A DNA stretch of 64,000 nt from NCBI GenBank assembly GCA_002081555.1, contig KV921122.1, forward strand, positions 4,911-68,910. Reading direction: 5' to 3'. Both the position numbers and the translations under genes were made by a program. This document shows positions 46,394 through 56,314 of the stretch, in pieces. The notes below the pieces were generated by a model that saw nothing but the letters and a program-made list of their open reading frames with translations, was not told the DNA's origin and made no database searches. Numbering within the stretch: the stretch's first letter is position 1; every line of letters begins with the position of its first letter. This DNA is from Protostelium mycophagum. Lineage: Eukaryota; Evosea; Variosea; Protosteliida; Protosteliaceae.

Positions 46394-47730
46394 TCAAGAT
46401 ATCACACATTTTGGTGTGGTGCCCTTCTCTTTGGGAAACATCGTCGGGGGTTCCGACAGCGGCACAAAAGGCTCCTCCAACTTCAATCTCTTAATCATGA
46501 AAGGGTGGGCCAGGATATGGTGGATCTTCCATCTCTTCTCGGGGTCCGTGTCCAACACACCCTGAAGCAACGACGTGAGGCTTGCATCCATATTTGGGGG
46601 ATAAGTCTCAATTCCCTTGTTGATATTCTCCATCAGCTGCTTTATGTTGCCACCCGCAGTATGGAAGGGAAATTTTCCAGTGACCATCTACAACGAGTCA
46701 GTTCATATCTTTGAAGGTCGGGAGTGATGATCACCTCATAAAAGACGACACCAGCTGCCCAGATATCCATAGCTGCTCCAGAGAAGGCAGTTTTGCCGGA
46801 GGCCACCTCTGGAGGTTGAAAGGCGGGGGAGCCGTGTCGATGAATGATTCGAGATGACCAAGAGCCCTCACTCGAGTTAGAGGATGTGGACGTTGTCATG
46901 GGGTTGGTATTTCGGGACGCCTTCTCTTCATTCTCTTGTTCACCATCCTCCATGCTGCAGGTGACTCCAAAGTCAGACAGCTTAACCATGCCTTCGGTTG
47001 TCAACATAATGTTCTCTGGCTTGACATCTCTATGAACTATGGATCTGTCAGCAGATGCCATTGTCGCATACGTCACCATACCTAATTCATTTGAATGGAG
47101 GTAATGCAAGGCCTTGAGAGTCTGTCTGAATATTCTTCGAGCCTGCTTTATGGGTATCCTCTTGCCTGGGGCCCTATCCATCAGCTCTCTGAGGGAGCCC
47201 CCGCCGACAAATTCGAGGACTAGGTAAGCCTTCTCCTGTTCTTCGTTTCTCCAGTATTCCACAAATTTAATACAGTGGCGATGATCTATGTTCTTCATGA
47301 CCTCGATCTCTGATTCAATACCTTTGATTGTGTAAATAAATGCATTGATCATTTTAATTAGACCTACCATCTTCGCCTCCTGGGATATTTCGCAGCTTTC
47401 TGTCTGTAATAATCTTCATGGCGTACTTCTGACGGGTGTTTGTGTCAAAGACTTCCTTCACGACTCCATACGACCCTGCGCTGGTGAGTGAAAAGAGAAA
47501 TTATTGTTGTTTCGAATAAAAGTGAGAGGGGTAACAAAACCAGAAATACAAAATGATGGTACATGACTACCTTCGCCGATCTGCTCTCCAATGAGGTATT
47601 GTTTAAGCTTCTTGCAATTGTTGTGGCGTGTAACGTTCACATCACACGTCTTGAGCTTTCTCGTCGATGATTTGTGGGGGCATATATCACCCTCTTCTGA
47701 TGATTCACTTGAATTTGAGGTGGGTGTCAT
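46394..47730 (-). CDS. LKB1/STK11-like protein kinase
   Basis: ATG at 47730 (MTPTSNSSESSEEGD) and stop at 46394-46396. The kinase starts at LKQYLIGEQIGEGS with YGVVKEVFDTNTRQKYAMKI, the LKB1-typical LRNIPGGED, and HCIKFVEYWRNEEQEKAYL. The catalytic loop is HRDVKPENIML, then SDFGVTCSMEDGE, a Ser/Thr-rich insert, and the diagnostic activation segment GSPAFQPPEVASGKTAFSG. It continues MDIWAAGVVFYE, GKFPFHTAGGNIKQLMENIN and DPEKRWKIHHILAHPFM. GSPAFQPPE plus the NI..L.ENI.KG motif separates LKB1 from other CAMK-type kinases. In animals LKB1 activates AMPK with STRAD and MO25. Differences: a non-LKB1 VHRD (LKB1 usually has HKDIKPGN) and the insert. Its start is ~54 bp from the next gene's divergent start. 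Confidence 0.85.
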
Positions 47731-47783
47731 TGTATTGTGTCTGTATTGTTCTAACTCTATAGTTTTTCTTTTGTCCAAGAAGC

Positions 47784-48100
47784 ATGACGACCTGGCGAAT
47801 GTCACTCCTGCGTCCACGCCCCGAAGACGTCCAAATCAAGGTTTCGTGCGTCCTCACCTTTCAGGTCTAATTAATATCGGGCTTTGTTGGCTTCTGCCTC
47901 TGATCTCCTCTGAGTTGTGTTTGGTTGTTTCCCTCCTTTTCGGAGAAACCCCCCGAAACCGATTTCTCCGAACTGTAAAAATCTTGCAGAAACAAGAAAG
48001 ACGAAGAATATTGAAAGAAATCTCATCACGATTCAGGGTTGATCCCGTGACTGTACCACGGTTTGAGAAACTGGATGACACTGGTCTGAAAGTGCTATAG
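47784..48100 (+). CDS. Small basic protein, possibly LYR-motif-like
   Basis: ATG at 47784 (MTTWRMSLLRPRPEDVQIK) with a GTTTCG donor. An open stretch then reads RNRFLRTVKILQKQERRRIL and KEISSRFRVDPVTVPRFEKL, with the stop at 48098-48100. If the intron ends before RNRFLRTV, the L-x-R-F-L-R and trailing FR are reminiscent of the LYR motif of mitochondrial LYRM proteins; if it ends at CTTGCAG|AAACAA, phase is kept and the product is only ~55 residues. I cannot choose. Basic and helical, with no membrane segment in the shorter version. It shares a very short divergent promoter region with the LKB1-like kinase. Confidence 0.45.
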
Positions 48101-48324
48101 AAGGAAGCTCACAGCTTCACGCTTCATTTCACGTTTCTGGAAGGTTAAGAATTTTATCGGGCAGCTCCTGAAGATGGGCGCAAAGGGAAAAAGGTTCGTG
48201 GAAGTCTGGGATTAAAATAAACGGTAATAATTTTCAAATAATTGAGAAGAACTACAACGAATCTGGCCATGGAAGGCGTTGAAACTCACGAAGGACGACA
48301 GCGACACACACACGCAACGACGAC

Positions 48325-49840
48325 ATGGAAAATAAGGAGAGTGATGTGGAGAAGGCAATCAATGATGTTTTTGTAAAAAATGCGCAAGTGATGAAGGATG
48401 ATCCCTCCATGATAGAGATCGAATTAGCTGACAACACCCCCCAACCCACTCTTCCTTGGTATAAACAAACTTGGAACTTTATGAAGGATCATCGCAGAAT
48501 GATGTGGCGCCTCCTCTTTCTCATCCTCTTTGTGGTGGCTTTACTCGTCACGTTCGTCATTCTGGCCAAAACCGGAGTGCTCGAGAAGTTTTTAGTCGAG
48601 CTCAGAAAGACAGGAGATTGGGGATTGATCATAGTAGCAGTTGGTGAAGTCATCGCAGGACTTCCCATTCCTAATCTGTTCACTCTCTTCGCCATGTTTG
48701 CCGGCTTTGCATATGGATGGTGGAAAGGTGAAATTTCATGTTTGATTTTTTACGAATCAGAATTGGGTGCTGATTTGCCTGCAGCATTTGTGGTGTGCTT
48801 CCCATTCGCGGTAGCTGGGTACTGCTTTGGATTTTTATTCTGCAGAAGGTTCTTGAGAGAAAGAGTGAAGAAGATGATGCAAGAAGAGGTAGATCATTCT
48901 TTCATGGATTCGTCCTCCATCCTTTTGTCTTTAATTACAGCGGTACTGCCTCAACATGATTGTGGTGAAAGCTCTTTTCATCATGTGCAAAAATCCTTGT
49001 AGATACACATCTTAAACCAAACAGTTTGAATTTTTTGAAGACATCGACGAGATGATCGAGCAAGAAGGACTCAAATTGGTCCTCCTCTTAAGATTTTCTC
49101 CCATCCCTTTTGGCATATTGAACATGCTCTTGGCGGTGAGTTTTTTTCATTCAAATTCTGAAGCTGACGATCTACAACCAGACCACGAGAATACCTTTTT
49201 GGACTTTTGCTGTGGCAGGGATTGTGCCTACTGGTGTAGAGATGGCCGTGTTTTGTTATCTTGGAACCACTTTGGAGTCCATCTCTGAAGCATTGAAATG
49301 TGAGGGATTTATTTTGCTTTAGGATTGTTTATTGCTGAATCAACAGTACAGATTTGCTAAGGCGCAAAGCGCCCAACAATCCAGTGATATCTTTAAATGT
49401 GTAGTTTAGTTGATTCATGATATCGCGTTGTGGTTGCTAATTTATATTTTGAAATCTATGGTTATTCCTTTCTCACGAGTGACATCAATAAAAAATGATA
49501 AGACTGTGTTATTGTTACACGAAGTAGTTGTAGATTCTCGAAATAATGTATACAGCCAACCACATGGACAGAGCGCAGATCGCAATCATCGTGGTCAACA
49601 TCCTCGCCTCAATTGGTGTGATCATCACCATCTCTCTTTTGGGCAGAAGGGTATATTTTTGAATGTTGAATTTCCCGCCAAATCTGAAACTGAGTGCATC
49701 AGGCCTACCGTCAGATTCAGCAGAAAAAAATAGAGAGGAAGGGACAAACTGCCACAGTCGAGGTCAAAATCCACACAAAACCCGCAGAAAACGAACAGAG
49801 TGTTGAGATGACGGCAGCAAGCTCTTCGCACCAAATATAG
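48325..49840 (+). CDS. VTT-domain (TVP38/TMEM64/DedA-type) membrane protein
   Basis: ATG at 48325 gives an acidic cytosolic N-terminus (MENKESDVEKAINDVFVKN), then a first helix, LLFLILFVVALLVTFVILA. The VTT domain follows: IIVAVGEVIAGLPIPNLFTL, AGFAYGWWKG, intron, PAAFVVCFPFAVAGYCFGFL, the FCRRFLRERV signature, KLVLLLRFSPIPFGILNMLL, then TRIPFWTFAVAGIVPTGVEM and YLGTTLESISEALK. A later exon adds IAIIVVNILASIGVIITISL, and a basic tail ends SSSHQI at 49838-49840. VTT proteins act as lipid scramblases or membrane-organising proteins in the ER, Golgi and endosomes. About six exons; one intron near 49672 holds a TTTCCCGCCAAAT word. Confidence 0.88.
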
Positions 49841-50242
49841 AGGTGTCAATGTGACCTCACATCACCAAATAAACACGACGAAAAGGCGGGAAATATTGTC
49901 GGTCATTACACACACGCGACAGGTCGACCGGAGTTTAAGTCAAGGAATTTTCTGTGAGCTTCCCCAATATATCAGATTCACGGTTACGTTTCGAAAATAT
50001 TCAGAAGCTGAGATTCTTGCAGAGACACAATCACGTTAGAAAATCCTCCTAGGGTGTCCACACCTGATTTGACAATCCAAAGGATGGTGTCCTGGTGCGC
50101 AATCTAGAGAAAAAGGGAGCATGAGATGTCAATACCTCTCACTGTCATTTGCGAATCCTACTCATGAGAGATTTGGTTGAATTTTCGCGTTTCCGTGGTT
50201 ACAGACGGACAACCATGATGTCATCATTCAATCATCACGAAC
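49841..50242. other. No supported gene
   Basis: 400 bp after the VTT gene. Contains short frames only; probably the 3' end of that gene and the upstream region of a small plus-strand frame. Confidence 0.45.
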
Positions 50243-50425
50243 ATGGACGCTCAGCAATCCCCTCACGCACACACAAATCGCCAACTTAGAAGAGCCACGC
50301 CTTTCGATTTCGACATGGGCTTGTCCATTGATGAGCGCCTTGACTTCATTTCACTCCTAGATCGGAAGGAACAACATCATACAATGCCAGAAGAAAACTT
50401 GTGCATGGAGATGAGAGATGATTGA
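50243..50425 (+). CDS. Possible small protein, 60 aa
   Basis: Uninterrupted frame from ATG at 50243, MDAQQSPHAHTNRQLRRATP, then FDMGLSIDERLDFISLLDRK, ending at 50425. The stop lies 42 bp from the convergent end of the dehydrogenase gene. There is no domain; the acidic helix with spaced Leu could be genuine. Supported only by openness, position and composition. Confidence 0.35.
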   Translation: MDAQQSPHAHTNRQLRRATPFDFDMGLSIDERLDFISLLDRKEQHHTMPEENLCMEMRDD

Positions 50426-50466
50426 CAGTGGGCTGTAATCCGACAATGTACTATTTGATGTGAACA

Positions 50467-52562
50467 TTATTGTTTCCATTTAAAATGCTTCTCTGCTCTG
50501 TCTACGATCTCCTCCGCAATCGCCAGCGAAGATGTTGCAGCTGGTGATGGTGCGTTCCTCACATGCAAAACACCTCCAAAAGTAAGTCTAAACAAACCGT
50601 GGTGCTTTGCGCCACAATAGAAAGGATTGAAGAATCAACATTGTACCTGGTGTGCTTGTATCAAAGATGAAATCTTGTATCAGATTGCCATCCTCATCCA
50701 AAGCCTGCGCCCTCACACCACTCGCTTTCTGATCAGAGATGTGATCCATCTCTAAACTTGGAACGTACTGACGAAGTTCTGTCATGTGTGCTCTGCATGC
50801 ATGAGATGACAGAATGAATGACAATTGTCATTTCTTCGAATCCATTCCAAATAAATAAATACCTCAGAGAAAGAGAACGGTACAACTCTGACATTCCCGT
50901 GGCAATATTACCCAACACCAGCTTTCTGAATCCCCTGTACACGTCATGACATCTCGAGATATTTCGTGACGTCTCACTTGAATGTGACAAAGTCGTAAAT
51001 TTCCCGGAAATTCCAGTTGAAATAGTGATATCCCTCCCTTGCCGTTGCTAAGACAGCATTCGGTCCAATCCAAACATCACCATTCAATTTTTTTGTAAAA
51101 TGTACACCCAAAAAGGGGTACCTCGGGTCGGGAATCTACAACGATAAGTTTCATTGTTATGAGACCATCTACAACAGATCGAGTGAGTGAGGTGTACGAA
51201 CACTGCTGCGAAACTACACCACAGAAAATATTTAACATTCGAGATATTTACTGACAGGATAAATCATCGTGTTGATCATATGATTGTATTGAGGCTTCAG
51301 CTTTCGCCACTCGCCTGTAACCTTTCAATTCTACTATCTTTTCATCAGAATGAAACGAGGCATTTTGGCGGGAAAATATACCTCGTATGGGGACCACCCT
51401 GGGATTCTTAGGGGACCCGGTTTTAGCCGCGATCCAATCCGAATAAAGCCCGCCACAAACGATCAAATTTGATACTTTCACTGTCTACAACGATGATTAT
51501 TGTTGTATTTTTATTTATTAATTTTTGTTTATTTTTTCAATTTGCATTTTTTTGAGATCTCACCTTCCCAGACGATGACGTGATGCTGATACGATTCTCA
51601 TCGGAATGAAATTCTATGGCCTCAAAGTCTATAAATAGCTCCCCTCCCGCTGCTTGAAAATCTTCCAAAAAGGCCCGGGAAACTTTAGAGTAATCGGTTA
51701 TCCCCGATTCTGGAGAAAAAATCGCTCTGACCGCCTGATGACGTCATGTTTAATTGTAGATGGTGACATTGTACATTACCTTGATGTTTGGTTCAATTCT
51801 TTGGATCTCCTCAGGCTCGATGATTCTGAGATTTTTTATCCCATTTTCTAGGCCTGAAAAACACATTCATTAACACTTAAAATGAATAGAGCTGCAGAAA
51901 TGGAGATGTTACATTTGGTACGTGATAAGTACACGACTTCGCATTAAGAGCAAAGAGTTTCGACAAAAGATGAAAATGTCCTACCTCGATCATATAATTC
52001 CTGCAAGCGAGGCAACTCTTCTTCTGAGATGGCGACAATCATCTATGCCATTTCAGACGCTCATTCGTGTTGTATCAACTCACTTTTCCACATTTTTGAT
52101 GTGGGATCTTCTTTTCTTCCAGATAGGAATACATCATCGCAGAACCTTTGACACACAAGCGGGCTCTATGAGAACCTATCTTTATAAGAGCTAGACCTCA
52201 TGTGTACAGCACCTGGCTTGTAGTAGATGCCGGCATGTATAACACCAGAATTGTTTGTGCTTTGATGCCTTCCTAATCTTGTCAACTTCGATGTTCCGAT
52301 GCAGAAAGGAAACAAAGACTGCACCGATAGAGGATTCCTTTTCTAATACGGCCACACTCAAAGATTGACCCCCTTGATACTTTCTTCGTATGAGTTCTCT
52401 TGCAGTGGCTCTATTGTCTCAGATTACATTTTTATTAGGTGGTCAGTGATCACCTAATCCCACGATTCCCGCTCCAATTATACCCACATCGTAGTGAGGT
52501 TCAGACACTGAGTAATTTCGTTTCAAACTGATCGTGACACATCGTCCCTTTAAGATGGGCAT
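50467..52562 (-). CDS. L2HGDH: L-2-hydroxyglutarate dehydrogenase, mitochondrial
   Basis: FAD-dependent enzyme that oxidises L-2-hydroxyglutarate to 2-oxoglutarate, a metabolite-repair step. ATG at 52562: [18 protein letters not shown] is a basic, Arg/Lys/Ser-rich presumed mitochondrial presequence. The Rossmann FAD site follows, [13 protein letters not shown], then after introns [19 protein letters not shown], a strong family signature. Further exons read [73 protein letters not shown] and [20 protein letters not shown], matching the C-terminal family pattern. The stop is at 50467-50469 after HFKWKQ. About twelve exons. A TTTTGGCGGGAAAA word lies at 51363 in an intron or exon edge. Confidence 0.93.
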
Positions 52563-52967
52563 CGTCCGGAAATGAAAATTGGAACAATAAAATGATATTA
52601 CTTGTTTAATTAATAAATTTTGATCTTGGGAAAACCACCGCTCGCTGTTGTGATGTGGGCTGTTGTTTAACACAAAGACAATAATCAGTACAACTATGAT
52701 TCATTTACCAAATAATCGGTAAGAGACTCGGTTCACAAGAGTATTATACGTGGCAACCATCAGTTCGAATCTTGTTCAAGAAGTTTTATCACAGACACTC
52801 CTCGTTCCGAGCAGAAATGGCATATAGACGTTCCGTTGATCGGCTGTGAAGCTGTCAAAGGTCACCTCGGTACCTCGGGTTTTTGGCTGTCAAATCTTAA
52901 TTTTGATCCCCGGTTCTCTCACTTCCTGTTTCACAGTTAAACAACAGCACACAATCCTCAAAGCAAT
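52563..52967. other. Divergent intergenic region
   Basis: 400 bp between divergent starts (dehydrogenase minus, RTA1-like plus). No gene seen. A GTTCGAATCT near 52763 resembles a tRNA B box but lacks a pairing T stem. Confidence 0.5.
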
Positions 52968-53943
52968 ATGTCCTATATCGGTTATACCCCCTCGATCGCA
53001 CCTGCTGCTCTCTTTCTAGCCCTCTTCTTCATCCTCGGCGTGATCAACTTGGCCATTCTCATCAAGAAGAGGACGTGGTTCATGATACCCCTAGTCGTCG
53101 GATGCTTCTTAGAAGTCTTAGGACTGGCATTCAGACTTATCTCCAGGGATAACTCCCGTGAGATGTCCATCTTCATCGTGTACTACGTCCCGGTATTGGT
53201 TGCCCCGACGATTTTAGCAATGCCAGACTACGCCATGGCCTCTTTATTGTGAGTGCCTTCTTATTTCTCATCAATCAATTGTACAACTCCAAACTGTTCA
53301 GCACGCTGAAAACAACAGGATGGAAAAGGCAAAGATACAAAAAATATGGGTCATCAAGCCCGTGGTCATCCGTTACGTTTTCCTCATTGTAGATATCATC
53401 GCATTTCTTGTACAGTGTCTTGGAGGAGGTGGGTGATGATATCATGACGATGATAAATGACATCGTACAGGTCTTCTGGCCTCCGCCGATGACCAGGCGG
53501 GAGAGGATCTCGGCTCGAAGATTCTACTTCTCGGTGTCATCATCTCGCTGGCCGTGTTCTTTCTCTTCCTTTTCATGACCGCATTCATTCACATCAAAGT
53601 GCTCAGAAATACCAAGAGCTCTAAAGACGTGGAGCTGACCGTACCGAAAGACGTTGAGAAGTCTGAGGGCACATCCTCCGTGGTGGATGATGGCAGATGG
53701 AAGATCCTCTTCTATCTGATGTACTTCCACATGGTCATGCTCACCACCAGATCGGGCTACAGAGTTGCAGAATATGCAGTGCCAGGCTTCCACAACTACA
53801 TTTCCACGAACGAGGCACTCTTCTTTGGACTGGACCAGCTTCTGATGGCGCTGGTCGTCGCCACATGGATACCAGTACACCCCGGGTTCAGAGGCTTCGG
53901 ACACAAAGGACAAGCGGTTGCAGACAAGGCTGCTGAAAAATAA
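52968..53943 (+). CDS. RTA1-family seven-helix membrane protein
   Basis: ATG at 52968, MSYIGYTPSIAPAALFLALF. Hydrophobic segments: LFFILGVINLAILI, WFMIPLVVGCFLEVLGLAFR, IVYYVPVLVAPTILAM, then after an intron VIRYVFLIVDIIAFLVQCLG, a GG-containing loop, ILLLGVIISLAVFFLFLFMT, ILFYLMYFHMVMLTTRSGYR and LDQLLMALVVATWIP. The F/V-x-x-x-D-x-x-x-x-x-x-Q-x-x-GG signature and R.GYRVAEY (RTA1: FR..E) identify the RTA1-like lipid-translocating exporter family, best known from fungal resistance to 7-aminocholesterol and sphingoid bases. Two short introns. Stop at 53943; the convergent DRG2 gene ends 51 bp later. A mainly fungal family found in a protist is of evolutionary interest. Confidence 0.85.
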
Positions 53944-53994
53944 TAAATTGCACCATTCCACGAATTCAAAAAAATCATTTCGGTCTTTATTCCC

Positions 53995-55958
53995 TCATTT
54001 CTTGCAGATCATGACAACATCTTCATCTTCTAGATTGTGCGAGAGACCGACTTTCTGTGGAGTATGCTTTGTAGAAGTACCCTGTGCTTATCAACATATT
54101 ACACGATCACCGATCATGCACAATCAGATGATATTGTACAAAGTTTTTTGAAGAGAAGTGTTCAAGCATGGATTTTCGTGGTTTATTTAGCTCCTTTGAG
54201 CATTGAGGTGAAGCCGCAAACTCAAATAGATTTATTGTCAAAAATACATTCTACTTGCGGCTTTGCCGTAAAGACGTACTTCTCACTGTCTGTCTTTGGT
54301 GATTTGCAGAACCGCAACAGTATTTACACTTGCAAAGATCTATTGGATGTATATCATATCAAGTCTTACCCAAACAAGTGCAGATTTAAATTGAGAGACG
54401 AGTTCTTTGTGAATCATGCGACAGACCGTCTCCACAGAAGAGCCCTTTCGCAACACGATGGCGTCTTCGAAGTCGGGTGGTCCTGGTTGTAGATGAGCTG
54501 TGTTTCTATTTTTAGATACTCACTTCCTCTTCTCTTTGTGTACACTCTCACCAAGGCTAAATACTTCCATATCATACGTAAGAGCATGTCAAGGTTGAGA
54601 TCTGCGTTACAACTGGGGATTTCAGCGAAATTTCACGAGATGCAGAGATTTCTGGTAAATTTCAGAAAGATTACCTGACCACTACAGTGTGGTCTTGTTC
54701 CGCAATTTGCTCCAACTCTTCCAGACTGAGCTGATCGATCTTATTGTAGACCTAATTGTAGATCGTCAGAAATAAAATGAAAACAAAAGCACTCACATAT
54801 AGGCAAGGAAGATAGGATCTGTTTCCTTCTACAACGTCAATAAAATCGTCCACACTGCAATCTTCGCGCACAAGAACCTCAGCGTTGAATATTTCTCGAA
54901 AAGTCAAGGTAAAAGATAAAATAAAACGACCGTCTACAACGATGTAAAAGGATACTGTACTCGTGTAAAACACTTCTGACTATCCTCTCGTTCAATTGTC
55001 TGAGTGGCACTGTGCTGTTGAAGGAAAGTCCTCCACCCGATTTGACTTTGAAGTAGATGTTGGGCTTGGCCTTATTAAGTCGGATTCCGACCGATTCCAA
55101 CTCTTCCGTGAGAAGTCCCTTCTGGACCTGTCTCACTTGAATATGACGTTCTACAACGGTGTTTTTCGCAGAAAAAAGATGAAAAAAAAAGTTGTTTTTA
55201 GAGGTGAAAAAGTTATGACCTCTCCTTTGGTGGCATCTAACATCATGAGGATGAGATCAGATGTGCGTCCGGTAGCGATGACCTGTCTACCTCTTCCCTT
55301 GCCTGTTCACACATTAAGATCATGAATAAAGAATTTGAGATCTTCTTCAACAGAAACGTGTTTGGTTCTGTGCTCCGTATGATTGTGATTTTACAATTTG
55401 AATTGTAGCACCAATTAGAATAGACCACGTCATAACTGTTAAAAACTAGCGATGTCTCTTACCTTCAGAGGCACCTTCGATAATACCGGGAAGATCAAGA
55501 AGTTGGATCTTGGCACCTTTGTATTTGATTGTTCCAGGGACACAAGTGAGAGTGGTGAACTCATAAGCAGCTACGACAGACTCTGACTCAGTAAGACGAG
55601 TAAGGAGTGTAGATTTTCCGACCTAAGAGGATCAGATTTTTTTTGATCATTCAAAAGAATTTATTATTGGAGGTCTTGAAAATGTTTTCTTACTAAAACT
55701 CACCGATGGAAAACCGATCATGGCCACTCTAGCATCTCCATATTTAGTGACCTAAATTGTTAAATGGGATATACAAACGAAATGAATCACCTCGAAACCA
55801 TCACCACCACCCTTTGACTTGCCAACTGGCTCCAATAATTGAGAACGATAACGAGCTAATTTGGCCTTCAGTAGACCCAAATGGTACTCTGTGGCCTTAT
55901 TTTTTTGAGTCCTCTGGATCTCGGACTCAATGTCCTTGATCTTCTCGAGGATACCCAT
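53995..55958 (-). CDS. DRG2: Developmentally regulated GTP-binding protein DRG2
   Basis: Obg/DRG-class GTPase acting with translating ribosomes. ATG at 55958, [20 protein letters not shown], then [20 protein letters not shown], the DRG N-terminal helix pair. The P loop GFPSVGKST, the switch region [28 protein letters not shown] and YNKID are visible across exons. [40 protein letters not shown] and [14 protein letters not shown] match DRG2 rather than DRG1. The TGS domain ends [13 protein letters not shown] at 53995. About nine exons; one intron carries an exact TCTACAACGATGTA copy (54933). Confidence 0.93.
54933..54946 (+). repeat. Intronic 14-mer TCTACAACGATGTA, copy 6
   Basis: Exact copy in an intron of the minus-strand DRG2 gene. 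Confidence 0.85.
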
Positions 55959-56314
55959 TTCGTATGGAATGTGATCTCATGCGGTCATCTGCTATTCGCA
56001 GATTTCAGAGCCTTTAGCGAGGGGAAGATTCGTAAATTCTTGGCATGCAACGCACAAAATTCTTGAATAATGAGATAGTCATGGTTTAGACACAATGATC
56101 AATATATTTCATATTAACATATGAATTTTATTTGTAATTTTATGGCCATAAAATTGTTATCTTGAAAAATTGCATTTAATTCGTGACAAACCCAATATTT
56201 TCGAATGGAGTTGTATTGAATGAGTGATTGTCCCACTTCAGAAGAGACATCAACGAAAACCGCGACGAATTATCCACTATTTTTTTTCGGGGATTCACGA
56301 ACTCAACCGCAGGA
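55959..56314. other. Divergent intergenic region
   Basis: 356 bp between the DRG2 start (minus) and the LRR kinase 2 start (plus). AT-rich, no gene seen; it presumably holds both promoters. Confidence 0.55.

Noticed and set aside
52755-52785. GTTCGAATCT, resembling a tRNA B box
   Set aside because: The flanking bases do not pair as a T stem and no acceptor or D stem can be formed.
54037-54492. 151-codon plus-strand open frame
   Set aside because: It runs antisense to DRG2 exons and introns, which have strong protein evidence, and it has no recognisable motif.
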